A stretch of DNA of 64,000 nucleotides from Lachnospiraceae bacterium (GCA_902363135.1 CABIZF010000002.1:186001-250000); one strand, 5' to 3'. Shown: positions 54,259-63,581, numbered from the stretch's first letter. Notes: a model not told the origin generated them from the sequence alone. Program-made: numbers and translations.

Positions 54259-54549
54259 ATTAAATCCTTTCGTTTGCCATAGGTAATATGTTGTTTCCTG
54301 TTTTTCAATCTTAACAATGTCGCAAACACTATCAGTCGTATCGTAATCTATTAAGAAATGCACATGGTCTTTGTCTGTTTCCATAGCAATTATTTCGTAA
54401 CCACGAGTATTGGCTATATCAAAAATCTTTTGCTTAACATCGTCAGTAATAGAACCTTTTAGTAGTTGCTTACGATATTTAGTCACAAGAACTATATGTG
54501 CTTACGGGCTGTATTTTCGTCTGTTATGATGATTATATCTATTGTCCAT
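54259..54549 (-). pseudogene. tnpA: tnpA, IS200-type Y1 transposase, broken
   Basis: Reading from ATG (complement of 54547-54549) gives MDNRYNHHNRRKYSP, then a TAA stop, then AHIVLVTKYRKQLLKGSITD and onward to the HUH motif in METDKDHVHFLIDYDTTDS. It stops after about 98 codons, whereas these transposases have 130-155 and need the C-terminal catalytic tyrosine, which is absent. Both the nonsense codon and the truncation make it inactive. Confidence 0.85.
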
Positions 54550-54568
54550 AGTTTACTTCTGTTAATTA

Positions 54569-54597
54569 TTGACTTTCACTGGAAAATATTGTATGCT
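54569..54597 (+). promoter_or_regulatory. Promoter of tnpB
   Basis: TTGACT (54569-54574) and TATGCT (54592-54597) are 17 bases apart and 35 bases ahead of tnpB. An imperfect inverted repeat (TCACTGG...CCTAGTGA) overlaps the spacer and -10 region. Confidence 0.5.
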
Positions 54598-54632
54598 ATT
54601 CCTAGTGAAATATCAATGAAGGGAATACCTCT

Positions 54633-55772
54633 ATGGAACAGATGACTATAACAGCAAAAGTTCAAATAGTCGCCACTGATACAGATAAAGTTTTGCTTGA
54701 TAAAACGATGTCTGTTTATCGTGATGCCTGTAATTATGTTTCAGACTATGTGTTCCAAACTCACGACTTAAAGCAGTTTTCACTTAATAAGGTTTTGTAT
54801 TCTACTCTGAGAGAAAAATTTGGTCTTAAATCACAAATGGCTCAGTCTGTTTCTAAGACGGTCATTGCAAGATATAAGACCATTCTCGAAAATCAGAAAG
54901 AGTGGATAAAACCTTCTTTCAAAAAGCCACAGTACGACCTTGTTTGGAACAGGGATTATTCCCTTACACAAAACTGTTTTTCTGTGAATACGCTTAATGG
55001 CCGTGTTAAACTGCCATATTTCGCTGACGGTATGTCTAAGTATTTCGACCACACAATCTATAAGTTCGGCACGGCTAAGCTTATAAACAAACATGGTAAA
55101 TATTATCTTCACATACCAGTAACTTATGATGTCGAAGAAAGTAATATTTCTGACATCTGTAATGTTGTAGGTATTGACAGAGGTATTAACTTCGTTGTTG
55201 CAACCTATGACAGTAATCACAAGTCTGGATTTGTTAGTGGCAAAGCCATCAAGCAGAAACGTGCTAACTATTCCAAACTTCGTAAAGAACTCCAAATGCG
55301 TCAGACTCCATCTTCAAGACGAAGAATTAAGGCTATTGGCGGGCGAGAAAACCGTTGGATGCAGGATATTAACCATCAGGTATCAAAGGCACTCGTTGAG
55401 AACAACCCAAAGAATACACTCTTTGTATTAGAAGATTTGTCAGGCATTCGTAATACTATAGAACGTGTCAAAACCAAAGACCGTTATGTTTCTGTATCGT
55501 GGTCGTTCTATGATTTAGAACAGAAACTAATTTACAAGGCTAAACAAAATCAGTCTTCCATTATTAAGGTAGACCCTCGCTATACAAGTCAGTGCTGCCC
55601 TTGTTGTGGACACGTTGAAAAATCTAACCGCAATAAGAAGATACATTTGTTTACTTGCAAAAACTGTGGTTACAAATCGAATGATGACCGCATTGGAGCT
55701 ATGAATCTGTATCGTATGGGAATAAGCTATCTTGTTGATAGCCAAGTACCTAATACAGTTGTAACAGAGTAA
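54633..55772 (+). CDS. tnpB: TnpB, RNA-guided nuclease of IS200/IS605 family
   Basis: 379 residues. The RuvC-like active site residues are in place: Asp in VVGIDRGINFVVATYD (about residue 186), Glu in LFVLEDLSGIRNT (about 270) and Asp in KSNDDRIGAMNLYRMG (about 354). The zinc finger CCPCCGHVEKSNRNKK with CKNCGYKSND is complete. TnpB proteins cut DNA guided by an RNA made from the element's right end. Since tnpA is dead and the left end gone, the element cannot move by itself, but the nuclease may still be active. Confidence 0.93.
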   Translation: MEQMTITAKVQIVATDTDKVLLDKTMSVYRDACNYVSDYVFQTHDLKQFSLNKVLYSTLREKFGLKSQMAQSVSKTVIARYKTILENQKEWIKPSFKKPQYDLVWNRDYSLTQNCFSVNTLNGRVKLPYFADGMSKYFDHTIYKFGTAKLINKHGKYYLHIPVTYDVEESNISDICNVVGIDRGINFVVATYDSNHKSGFVSGKAIKQKRANYSKLRKELQMRQTPSSRRRIKAIGGRENRWMQDINHQVSKALVENNPKNTLFVLEDLSGIRNTIERVKTKDRYVSVSWSFYDLEQKLIYKAKQNQSSIIKVDPRYTSQCCPCCGHVEKSNRNKKIHLFTCKNCGYKSNDDRIGAMNLYRMGISYLVDSQVPNTVVTE

Positions 55773-55936
55773 ACTTTGTTGCAAAGGGTGCCGTCAACCA
55801 CCCTATGATGTAACGCCACTTTAGGTAGCAATATCTATTGGGGTTAAAGGTCGGAGGTGTAAGCCGTTAGTACGACTGGGCAGTTACAAGCCCATGACCT
55901 TTAAATCGTGGGTAGTTGACACACGGATCAAAGGGG
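55773..55936 (+). ncRNA. Candidate omega RNA at the right end of the tnpB element
   Basis: Non-coding sequence from the tnpB stop to the element end at about 55920 contains several GC-rich paired stretches (GGGTGCCGTCAACCACCC at about 55786-55803; the right-end hairpin 55891-55912). In this family the scaffold lies here and the guide is the flanking DNA just beyond the end, here beginning ACACGGATCAAAGG, which is amidohydrolase sequence. Exact ends are not known. Confidence 0.55.
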
Positions 55937-56217
55937 TTGATGCCATCGATGGCCTGTACCTGTGGAGTGACAGGATCGTTCAGCTCATTGTAGTCCTGTC
56001 CCTCATAGCCAATTCCGTAGCCGTCAAGGCCGATGTGGCAGTGTGCGTCTATAAAGCCAGGATACACGTGATATCCGGAGACATCGATCTCTTCCGCATT
56101 TTCAGCAGAAATGTTTTTCCCGATTTTTACAATCTTCCCATGTTCAATCAGAAGATCAGCGACAAAGACGTCCTTTGTTATCGCTGTGTGAAGTATTCCG
56201 TTCTTAATGCAAATCAT
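55921..56217 (-). pseudogene. 5' fragment of the amidohydrolase gene
   Basis: From ATG (complement of 56215-56217), after a GGGGAGGG site, about 99 codons encode MICIKNGILHTAITKDVFVA, GYHVYPGFIDAHCHIGLDGY (the metal-binding HxH) and DPVTPQVQAIDGINPFDPC. Then the transposon right end begins and adds about 20 foreign codons. The remainder is at 54078-54258. The gene had its own promoter on the minus strand in the repeat at 56260-56323. Confidence 0.88.
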
Positions 56218-56259
56218 TTGAAAAACCCTCCCCTTGTTCTGGATGTACGCTGGATTTTT

Positions 56260-56323
56260 ATCCGGCTTGTTTGTATATATAGTATATGTAATGTATGATA
56301 AAAGCACAAGAACAAAAACAGAA
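56260..56323. repeat. Promoter-containing repeat, copy B
   Basis: Second copy of the element at 45895-45957. On the minus strand TTGTGC (complement of 56304-56309) and TATACT (complement of 56281-56286) are 17 bases apart and serve the amidohydrolase gene. Confidence 0.75.
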
Positions 56324-56700
56324 GCTATGATCGATTCCACGTATAACGGAATCCGGAAAGTCCATGTTCACGTTTGAAATTGCCTTTTGTGGACAGATCA
56401 CCATGAATATCTATAATCACATTGCTGAAATGTCTCATGTAGAGAATGATATGTCCAAAATGAACCTGCCAGAAACCGTACCTGCTGTGGTATAAACCGG
56501 AAGCCGCTGTCGTAAAATGTGGTAAGAAAATCAGACGAATATATTTTTCCAAGAATTTGTCGTAAAAATGTGGTCAAATCAAGAAAATCGAGTGCGAAAG
56601 CAAGTGAAAAATTCCTGTGAAGTAGTGGCATACGCCATGCGCAGCTCGGGAAAGAGTTCCCTCGCTGTCGGGCTGTCGCCCTATAAAATAGCAAAAAAAG
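56324..56700. other. Stretch without a recognisable gene
   Basis: I see no supportable gene. A direct repeat GTCGTAAAA(A)TGTGGT occurs at about 56510 and 56562. GC-rich inverted sequences follow at about 56641-56682 (GCAGCTCGGGAAAGAGTTCC, CTCGCTGTCGGGCTGTCGCC). It may be decayed coding or mobile DNA. Confidence 0.4.
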
Positions 56701-56736
56701 ACGTCCTTGCAAGTAAACTTGCAGGGCGTTTTTTTT
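56701..56736. terminator. Bidirectional terminator ahead of clpB
   Basis: ACGTCCTTGCAAG and CTTGCAGGGCGT (12-13 pairs with one wobble) enclose a 4-base loop, with an A run before and a run of eight T after. It can end transcription from either side. Confidence 0.8.
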
Positions 56737-56782
56737 ACCATTTTGCATGGCTTGTAGCGTTCACACAATCTTCACAAAATAA

Positions 56783-56825
56783 TTAGCACTCATCTCTTGA
56801 CAGTGCTAACAACAGGTGTTATATT
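56783..56825 (+). promoter_or_regulatory. CIRCE operator overlapping the clpB promoter
   Basis: TTAGCACTC, nine bases, then CAGTGCTAA (56783-56809) is the CIRCE inverted repeat bound by the heat-shock repressor HrcA, with one base off consensus (C for G) in the second arm. TTGACA (56797-56802) lies within it and TATATT (56820-56825) is 17 bases on. HrcA binding would block the -35 box. A leader of about 155 bases precedes clpB. Confidence 0.92.
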
Positions 56826-56988
56826 CTGAATAGAACAAGATGATCCTTCCGATAAAGAAGCCTGTTTGCCGGTCAGTATATGGTGATCCGGTATGGCTTC
56901 GGTGTCGGAAGTTCTTATAGATATCTGTTGAAGGATACGTCTGGTGCAGAAATGCGCGGGACGATGGACAGAGATGGGAGGTACGTTT

Positions 56989-59607
56989 ATGAACATCAGC
57001 AAATTTACGCAGAAATCCATCGAAGCAGTGAATAATCTGGAAAAGGTTGCTTATCAGTTTGGACATCAGGAGATCGAGGAAGAGCATCTGCTCTACTCCC
57101 TGCTTCATCAGGAAGACGGCCTGATCGCAAAGCTGATTGAGAAGATGGAGATCCAGAAGGAATATTTTGAGGACCGTCTGGATCAGGCATTGAATGGAAA
57201 AGTAAAGGTAAGCGGCGGCAGTCCGTATATCGGACAGTATCTGAACAAGGCGCTCGTCAGCGCCGAGGATGTGGCAAAGCAGATGGGAGACGAGTATGTT
57301 TCCGTTGAGCATCTGTTCCTGTCCCTTCTGAACAATCAGAGTCCGTCCATGAAGCAGTTCTTCAAGGAATTTGGCATCACGAAGGAGCGCTTTTTGCAGG
57401 CCCTTTCGACTGTTCGCGGCAATCAGCGCGTGACGACGGACAATCCGGAAGCTACCTATGATACATTAAATAAATACGGACAGGATCTGGTCGAAAAGGC
57501 ACGCAGCCAGAAGCTGGATCCGGTCATCGGCAGGGACGCGGAGATCCGCAATGTGATCCGTATTCTTTCCAGAAAGACAAAAAACAACCCGGTTCTGATC
57601 GGTGAGCCTGGCGTCGGCAAGACGGCGGCGGTCGAGGGACTGGCACAGCGAATCGTCCGCGGGGATGTCCCGGAGGGACTGAAAAATAAAAAGATCTTCG
57701 CACTGGATATGGGAGCGCTCGTCGCAGGCGCCAAGTACCGTGGCGAGTTTGAGGAGCGTCTGAAAGCCGTCCTCGAGGAAGTGCGCAAGAGCGATGGCGA
57801 GATCATTCTCTTCATCGATGAGCTGCATCTGATCGTGGGCGCGGGCAAGACCGACGGCGCGATGGATGCCGGCAACATGTTAAAGCCTATGCTGGCAAGA
57901 GGCGAGCTGCACTGCATCGGCGCGACGACCCTCGACGAGTACCGGAAGTATATCGAGAAGGATCCGGCGCTGGAGCGTCGTTTTCAGCCGGTCATGGTCG
58001 ACGAGCCGAGCGTGGAGGATACGATCTCGATCCTGCGTGGCTTAAAGGAGCGCTACGAAGTGTTCCATGGCGTCAAGATCACAGACAGTGCGCTGGTCGC
58101 AGCGGCGACACTGTCACACCGTTACATTTCCGACCGGTTCCTGCCGGATAAGGCGATCGATCTGGTCGACGAGGCGTGTGCACTGATCAAGACCGAGCTG
58201 GATTCCCTGCCGACCGAGCTCGATGAGCTGCAGCGGAAGATCACTCAGATGAAGATCGAGGAGGCTGCCCTGAAAAAGGAGACCGACCGTCCGAGCAAGG
58301 AGCGTCTGGAAGTGCTGCAGCATGATCTGGCCGAGCTGCAGGATCAGTTCAACAGCCAGAAGGCGCAGTGGGACAATGAGAAAAAGTCAGTCGAGAAGCT
58401 CTCAGCCTTACGTGAGCAGATCGAAGCATTAAATAAAGAGATCGAGGTTGCACAGCGCAATTACGATTTAAATAAGGCTGCGGAGCTGCAGTACGGTGAG
58501 CTGCCGAAGCTGCAGAAGCAGCTGGAGATCGAGGAGGAGCAGGTACACAAGCAGGATATGTCCCTGGTACACGAGAGTGTGACAGAAGAAGAGATCGAGC
58601 GGATCATCTCCCGCTGGACCGGTATTCCGGTCGCAAAGCTCACACAGGGCGAGCGTGCGAAGATCCTGGCACTTGGCGACGAGCTGCACAAGCGGGTCGT
58701 TGGTCAGGACGACGGTGTCACGAAGGTGACAGAGGCGATTCTCCGGTCCAAGGCAGGTATCAAGGATCCGACGAAGCCGATTGGCTCGTTCCTGTTCTTA
58801 GGACCGACCGGTGTCGGCAAGACCGAGCTGGCAAAGGCACTCGCAGAGAACCTCTTCGATGACGAGCAGAATATGGTTCGTATCGATATGAGTGAATATA
58901 TGGAAAAGCATTCGGTATCCAGACTGATCGGAGCACCTCCAGGATATGTCGGATACGAGGAAGGCGGTCAGCTGACCGAGGCCGTCCGCAGAAAACCGTA
59001 CTCCGTCGTCCTGTTCGACGAGGTCGAGAAGGCACATCCGGATGTATTCAATGTCCTTTTGCAGGTGCTGGACGACGGCCGGATCACCGACTCGCAGGGT
59101 CGTACCGTAGACTTCAAGAATACGATTCTGATCATGACGTCGAACATTGGCTCCGCTTATCTGCTGGATGGTATCGAGGAGGACGGCAGCATCCGTCAGG
59201 ACGCGCAGGATAAGGTCATGGAGCAGCTGAGGGCTTCATTCCGTCCGGAGTTTTTGAACCGTCTGGATGAGATCATCATGTTCAAGCCGCTGACAAAGGA
59301 CAACATCGGCAGCATTGTCGATCTGATGATGAAGGATCTGAATCAGCGTCTGGCAGATCAGGAGATCACGCTGGAGCTCGATCCGTCCGCAAAGGACTAC
59401 ATCATCGACGGCGGCTACGATCCGGTCTATGGTGCAAGACCGCTGAAGCGTTATCTCCAGAAGAACGTCGAGACACTGGCTGCAAAGCTGATCCTTTCCG
59501 GCAAGGTCGGGATGGAGGATACCATTGTCTTTACCGTAAGAGACGGCGAGCTGACTGCAGATGTGAAGCCGAAGGCAGAGACCGTGACTGCAGCGAAAGA
59601 TCACTGA
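56989..59607 (+). CDS. clpB: Chaperone ClpB
   Basis: 872 residues. It is the Hsp100 disaggregase that works with DnaK. The Clp N-domain spans about residues 1-145. NBD1 Walker [10 protein letters not shown], starts at about 205, with Walker [16 protein letters not shown] near 276. The coiled-coil middle domain lies at about 395-525 ([20 protein letters not shown]). NBD2 has GPTGVGKTE at about 605, and the C terminus ends after [20 protein letters not shown]. The start at 56989 follows GGGAGG; 15 further codons upstream lack a site. Control by HrcA is shown by the CIRCE site. Confidence 0.97.
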   Translation: MNISKFTQKSIEAVNNLEKVAYQFGHQEIEEEHLLYSLLHQEDGLIAKLIEKMEIQKEYFEDRLDQALNGKVKVSGGSPYIGQYLNKALVSAEDVAKQMGDEYVSVEHLFLSLLNNQSPSMKQFFKEFGITKERFLQALSTVRGNQRVTTDNPEATYDTLNKYGQDLVEKARSQKLDPVIGRDAEIRNVIRILSRKTKNNPVLIGEPGVGKTAAVEGLAQRIVRGDVPEGLKNKKIFALDMGALVAGAKYRGEFEERLKAVLEEVRKSDGEIILFIDELHLIVGAGKTDGAMDAGNMLKPMLARGELHCIGATTLDEYRKYIEKDPALERRFQPVMVDEPSVEDTISILRGLKERYEVFHGVKITDSALVAAATLSHRYISDRFLPDKAIDLVDEACALIKTELDSLPTELDELQRKITQMKIEEAALKKETDRPSKERLEVLQHDLAELQDQFNSQKAQWDNEKKSVEKLSALREQIEALNKEIEVAQRNYDLNKAAELQYGELPKLQKQLEIEEEQVHKQDMSLVHESVTEEEIERIISRWTGIPVAKLTQGERAKILALGDELHKRVVGQDDGVTKVTEAILRSKAGIKDPTKPIGSFLFLGPTGVGKTELAKALAENLFDDEQNMVRIDMSEYMEKHSVSRLIGAPPGYVGYEEGGQLTEAVRRKPYSVVLFDEVEKAHPDVFNVLLQVLDDGRITDSQGRTVDFKNTILIMTSNIGSAYLLDGIEEDGSIRQDAQDKVMEQLRASFRPEFLNRLDEIIMFKPLTKDNIGSIVDLMMKDLNQRLADQEITLELDPSAKDYIIDGGYDPVYGARPLKRYLQKNVETLAAKLILSGKVGMEDTIVFTVRDGELTADVKPKAETVTAAKDH

Positions 59608-59687
59608 TGGCTTGCAGCAGCGGAAGGAGCAGACGCAGACCGCGATTGTAGCGAAGACCCGCTTGACCCGAATATTAGATAGACAGA

Positions 59688-59737
59688 AGGCCTGACGCCC
59701 TGCCGCAGAAAATGCGGCGGGGTGGCAGGCCTTTTTT
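59688..59737 (+). terminator. Terminator of clpB
   Basis: A long stem (AGGCCTGACGCCCTGCCGCA with TGCGGCGGGGTGGCAGGCCT, near-complete pairing) has an AAAA-type loop and is followed by six T. Confidence 0.9.
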
Positions 59738-59967
59738 GCATGGCGCAGATGGCTTCTCCGGCGGGCAGAAAAGAAAATTTGTTTGCCTGTACCGCCGTCA
59801 GACGGCAAGCAGTTGCATCGCAACAAAAAGCAAGGGATGGCAGAGAATGGCATCATAAAATAGTAGTCGTATGAAATAAAGAAATATGATATCATATCCT
59901 CGTACTGCCGAAAGCGGTATAACCCAGAAAACATCGCAGAGACAAGGCGAATAAAAGGAGGCATCTC
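59738..59967. other. Intergenic stretch before the DUF4250 gene
   Basis: It contains TTTGCCTGTACCGCCGTCAG/ACGGC inverted sequence around 59780-59805 and a perfect 14-base palindrome, ATATGATATCATAT (59884-59897), which may be an operator. No gene is seen. Confidence 0.4.
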
Positions 59968-60150
59968 ATGAACACCAATCTTCCGCAGGATCCGATCATC
60001 CTGCTCAGCTATATCAACACCCAGCTGCGTGACCACTACGCGACGCTGGCAGAATTTTGCGCAGCGATGGGCACAGACCAGACCGAACTGGAAAAAAAGC
60101 TCCGGGCCGTCGATTACGAGTACGACCCGGAGCAGAATGCGTTTGTGTGA
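59968..60150 (+). CDS. DUF4250 domain-containing small protein
   Basis: 60 residues, the full length of the family. It matches the pattern N-L-P-x-DP-x-ILLSYIN, then LRDHYATLAEFCAAMG, and ends VDYEYDPEQNAFV. The function is unknown; the helical fold suggests a small regulatory or binding protein. AAAAGGAGG lies at the right distance. Its stop is ten bases from the stop of the convergent MATE gene. Confidence 0.85.
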   Translation: MNTNLPQDPIILLSYINTQLRDHYATLAEFCAAMGTDQTELEKKLRAVDYEYDPEQNAFV

Positions 60151-60159
60151 TTTGTTTTT

Positions 60160-61542
60160 TTACAGCGTCTGAATTTTCTTCCGGTAAATCCGGCCAAAGA
60201 GCAGAATCGACAGCAGGATCGAAGCGACCTCTGCGATCGGGAAGGACCACCACACGGCGTGCAGACCGAACAGCTCTGCGAGGATCCATGCGGATGGCAG
60301 CAGGACAAACAGCTGTCTGGCCACAGAGACGATCAGGCTGTACACACCGTTCCCAAGTGCCTGAAAGACCGAGCTGAGGACGATGCAGAAGCCTGCAAAC
60401 AAGTAGCTCCAGCTGATGATGCGCAGCGCGTTCGAGCCGATTGAGATCATATCTTCAGAAGCGTTAAAGAGCAGCAGTAATTTACCCGGGATGAGCTGGA
60501 ACACGATGAGTCCGAGCATCATCATGATAAATGCAAAGATACAGCTTAAACGGATCGTATGGGTAATACGGTCCTTTTTGCGTGCACCGTAGTTGAATGC
60601 GATGATCGGCACCATGCCGTTGTTCAGTCCGAAGACCGGCATGAAGAAGAAGCTCTGCAGCTTGAAATACACACCGAATACCGCCGCTGCGGTGGAGGAG
60701 AACACAAGCAGGATCTTGTTCATTCCGAATGTCATGACCGATCCGATCGACATCATCAGGATGGACGGTACACCGACCGCATAGATGCCCTTTATCGTCG
60801 GTGCATCGAAACGCATACGCGTCGGATGAATATGGATCTCGTGATTGCGCGCGACATTGAAGAAGATCGCGAGCAGCGTTGCGACGATCTGCCCGAATAC
60901 GGTAGCAAGCGCCGCTCCGGTCACGCCCATTTTCGGGAAACCGAAGTAGCCGAAGATGAGAATCGGGTCAAAAATGATATTCAAAATTGCGCCGAGTCCC
61001 TGCGTGATCATCGTGTAAAATGTAAGGCCGGTCGCCTGCAGCAGACGTTCCATCGTGATCTGCAGGAAAATGCCGATCGACAGCCCGCAGATGACCGTCA
61101 TATACTGCACACCATATTCGAGAATCTGCGGGTCCTTCGTCTGCGCTTCAAAAAAGATGCGGGAGCCGAAGAGACCGAACAGGCAGAATGCGGCGAAGCC
61201 GATCAAAGCGAGCAAAATGCTGTTATTTGCAGCCTTATCCGCCTGCTCATAATTTTTCTCACCCAGACTGCGGGAGAGCAGAGCGTTGACACCGACACCG
61301 GTACCGGAGGCGACCGCGATCATCAGATTCTGGATCGGGAACGCGAGCGAGACGGCGGTCAGGGCGTTTTCATTGATCTGTGACACAAAAATGCTGTCCA
61401 CGACATTGTACAGTGCCTGCACGATCATCGAGATGATCATCGGCAGAGACATCGTAAGCAGCAGCTTCGGGATGGGCATGACGCCCATCTTGTTTTCCTT
61501 TCTTGGTTCGCCGGAGCCTCCGGCGGCTTTCGTAGCTTCCAT
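60160..61542 (-). CDS. MATE family efflux transporter (second in window)
   Basis: 460 residues with twelve predicted membrane segments. LTMSLPMIISMIVQALYNVV (about residues 29-48) opens the first MatE repeat, and a second begins about GIYAVGVPSILMMSIGSVMT (about 251-270). FGLNNGMVPIIAFNYGARKK (about 300-319) is a typical loop. It belongs to another subgroup than the one at 28992. The N terminus has 20 extra residues; the start after GAGGGGGT supports including them. Confidence 0.9.
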   Translation of the reverse strand: MEATKAAGGSGEPRKENKMGVMPIPKLLLTMSLPMIISMIVQALYNVVDSIFVSQINENALTAVSLAFPIQNLMIAVASGTGVGVNALLSRSLGEKNYEQADKAANNSILLALIGFAAFCLFGLFGSRIFFEAQTKDPQILEYGVQYMTVICGLSIGIFLQITMERLLQATGLTFYTMITQGLGAILNIIFDPILIFGYFGFPKMGVTGAALATVFGQIVATLLAIFFNVARNHEIHIHPTRMRFDAPTIKGIYAVGVPSILMMSIGSVMTFGMNKILLVFSSTAAAVFGVYFKLQSFFFMPVFGLNNGMVPIIAFNYGARKKDRITHTIRLSCIFAFIMMMLGLIVFQLIPGKLLLLFNASEDMISIGSNALRIISWSYLFAGFCIVLSSVFQALGNGVYSLIVSVARQLFVLLPSAWILAELFGLHAVWWSFPIAEVASILLSILLFGRIYRKKIQTL

Positions 61543-61807
61543 ACAGTACCCCCTCTTGACAAAATAAACAGAATAATCATACGTACGCGCAGGAAGTCAC
61601 CTCGAACTGTTCCACACAAAAAAGCAGCCGCATAAAATGCGGCAGATGACACGGACGTACGGCTACCTTTATTCTATATTGAGTAGGAGAGATTGTCAAT
61701 TCATTTCTTCTGCTGTACCATATAGTGTGTAAAAGCATGATTGCGTAAATAGATCCGTTTTTGTCGTCGGAAAATCAGAAAAATCCTGCCCGGCATCACA
61801 GAACTTC

Positions 61808-61836
61808 TTGACAAACCGGGAGAGATTTCCTATACT
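61808..61836 (+). promoter_or_regulatory. Promoter of tyrS
   Basis: TTGACA (61808-61813) and TATACT (61831-61836), 17 bases apart. The start would be about 61843, at the beginning of the T-box leader. The gap from the MATE start holds a small hairpin (GCCGCATAAAATGCGGC, 61628-61644) and no gene. Confidence 0.85.
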
Positions 61837-61842
61837 GGGACA

Positions 61843-62112
61843 CAAAGCGACGAAGGGAACAAGTAAGAGAGGACGGAAGGCACAGAAAGCAGCCGGTCGA
61901 TGAGAGGCGCGCATGGAACTCCTTTCCGAATACATCCCGGAGCTCCGCACCGAACGGGTGATATGCCCCAGTAGACTGCGGCGGGCGGCATCCGTTAACA
62001 GAGTCAGGGTATGCAGTACCCAATGAGGCAGGCAATGTGAGTTGTCTGTGAAATAAGGTGGTAACACGGGATATCAGCTCTCGTCCTTAACAAATAAGGA
62101 TGGGAGCTTTTT
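61843..62112 (+). promoter_or_regulatory. T-box riboswitch of tyrS, tyrosine specifier
   Basis: The specifier loop reads CCGAATACATC with UAC, a tyrosine codon, at 61931-61933. The antiterminator sequence AAGGTGGTAACACGGG is at 62055-62070, with bulge bases TGGT (62059-62062) that match the ACCA end of tRNA-Tyr. The terminator stem GCTCTCGTCCTTA / TAAGGATGGGAGC (62077-62107) is followed by five T. Uncharged tRNA-Tyr should raise tyrS expression. Confidence 0.93.
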
Positions 62113-62171
62113 AAATCCCGTCCGATATAGATACTGCAAACAGAAAATAAAAAAGAAAAGGAGCAAACATC

Positions 62172-63395
62172 ATGCAGATTTACGACGAACTTGTCGCAAG
62201 AGGACTGATTGCACAGGTAACAGATGAAAAAGAGATCCGTGATCTCGTAAATAACGGAAAGGCGACGTTTTACATCGGCTTTGACCCGACCGCGGACAGC
62301 CTTCATGTCGGACACTTCATGGCACTTTGCCTGATGAAGCGTCTGCAGCAGGCAGGCAACAAGCCGATCGCCCTGATCGGAGGCGGTACGGCGATGATCG
62401 GAGACCCGTCCGGACGTACCGACATGCGCCAGATGATGACGAGAGAGACGATCCAGCACAACTGCGACTGCTTCAAGAAGCAGATGAGCCGTTTCATCGA
62501 TTTCTCCGAAGACAAAGCACTGATGGTAAACAATGCAGACTGGCTGCTTGACCTGAACTATGTCGATGTCCTGCGTGAGGTAGGCGCACACTTCAGCGTC
62601 AACCGCATGCTGACCGCAGAGTGCTACAAGCAGCGTATGGAGCGCGGCTTAAGCTTCCTTGAGTTCAACTACATGATCATGCAGAGCTACGATTTCTATG
62701 CACTGTACCAGAAATACGGCTGCAACATGCAGTTCGGCGGAGATGACCAGTGGAGCAACATGCTCGGCGGTACCGAGCTGATCCGCCGGAAGCTCGGCAA
62801 GGATGCATACGCGATGACGATCACACTGCTGCTCAATTCCGAGGGCAAAAAGATGGGCAAGACACAGAGCGGTGCGGTATGGCTCGATCCGAACAAGACC
62901 TCTCCGTTTGATTTCTACCAGTACTGGAGAAATGTGGCAGATGCAGACGTCCTCAAGTGCCTGCGTATGCTGACCTTCCTGCCGCTCGAGCAGATCGACG
63001 AGATGGATAAATGGGAGGGCAGCCAGCTCAACCAGGCGAAGGAAATCCTGGCATACGAGCTGACCGCACTCGTTCACGGCGAGGAAGAGGCGAAGAAGGC
63101 ACAGGAGGGTGCGCGCGCACTGTTCTCTTCGGGAAGCGCCGAGCATATGCCGACGGCAGAGCTGACGGCAGAGGATTTCACGGATGGTGCGATCGACATC
63201 GTATCCCTGCTGCACAGATCCGGGCTGGCAGCGAGCCGCTCCGAGGGACGCCGTGCCGTCGAGCAGGGCGGTGTAGCCGTTGACAGCGAGAAGATCACGG
63301 ATCCGAAGGCAGTCATTGCACAGGAGAAATTCGACGGAGAAGGCGTGGTAGTCAAGAAAGGAAAGAAGAATTTCCGGAAGGTGACAGCAAAATAA
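62172..63395 (+). CDS. tyrS: Tyrosyl-tRNA synthetase
   Basis: 407 residues. The class I signature HVGH occurs in DPTADSLHVGHFMALCLMKR (about residues 38-57). The KMSKS-type loop is GKKMGKTQSGAVWLDP (about 228-243). QFGGDDQWSNMLGGTELIRR (about 188-207) is the tyrosine-binding region. The last 60 residues form an S4 RNA-binding domain (AASRSEGRRAVEQGGVAVDS). An AAAAGGAG site precedes the start. Confidence 0.97.
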   Translation: MQIYDELVARGLIAQVTDEKEIRDLVNNGKATFYIGFDPTADSLHVGHFMALCLMKRLQQAGNKPIALIGGGTAMIGDPSGRTDMRQMMTRETIQHNCDCFKKQMSRFIDFSEDKALMVNNADWLLDLNYVDVLREVGAHFSVNRMLTAECYKQRMERGLSFLEFNYMIMQSYDFYALYQKYGCNMQFGGDDQWSNMLGGTELIRRKLGKDAYAMTITLLLNSEGKKMGKTQSGAVWLDPNKTSPFDFYQYWRNVADADVLKCLRMLTFLPLEQIDEMDKWEGSQLNQAKEILAYELTALVHGEEEAKKAQEGARALFSSGSAEHMPTAELTAEDFTDGAIDIVSLLHRSGLAASRSEGRRAVEQGGVAVDSEKITDPKAVIAQEKFDGEGVVVKKGKKNFRKVTAK

Positions 63396-63433
63396 GAGCT
63401 GCTATATCAGTATGATTATGCGCAGAAGGTTCA

Positions 63434-63480
63434 GCCGGGTGTCAGGAGTGTATCCATTCCTGCCGCCCGGTTTCTTTTCT
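63434..63480 (+). terminator. Terminator of tyrS
   Basis: GCCGGGTGTCAGGA and TCCTGCCGCCCGG pair imperfectly around GTGTATCCAT and are followed by TTTCTTTTCT. Confidence 0.7.
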
Positions 63481-63519
63481 CATTTTTCTGCCGGAAATAA
63501 AGTTTTTTTGTCGTGAGTA

Positions 63520-63528
63520 TGCTATAAT
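63520..63528 (+). promoter_or_regulatory. Extended -10 promoter of the deacetylase gene
   Basis: TGCTATAAT (TG plus TATAAT at 63523-63528) lacks a good -35 box, as extended -10 promoters may. It is 54 bases from the next start. Confidence 0.5.
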
Positions 63529-63581
63529 GAGCCGGATGAGGCCGCTCATATACTGTAGAAAGCGTATGAGGCAGGCAGGAC

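Larger units (their letters stand above)
54259..55920 (+). mobile_element. IS200/IS605-family element, left end missing
   Basis: Divergent tnpA (minus, damaged) and tnpB (plus) are followed by a right-end hairpin (CCCATGA...TCGTGGG, 55891-55912) and the end sequence GTAGTTGAC at about 55912-55920. It splits an amidohydrolase gene. The left end should lie beyond the 3' end of tnpA, but tnpA itself is cut off at about 54259 and joins amidohydrolase codons directly. A deletion therefore removed the left end, the tnpA tail and the middle of the host gene. Confidence 0.82.

Noticed and set aside
56325..56748. Small minus-strand frames upstream of clpB
   Set aside because: No ribosome binding site and no family that I recognise; treated as non-coding or decayed DNA.
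60559..61383. 274-codon plus-strand frame opposite the second MATE gene
   Set aside because: Charged repetitive translation typical of the reverse of membrane-protein codons; no family match.
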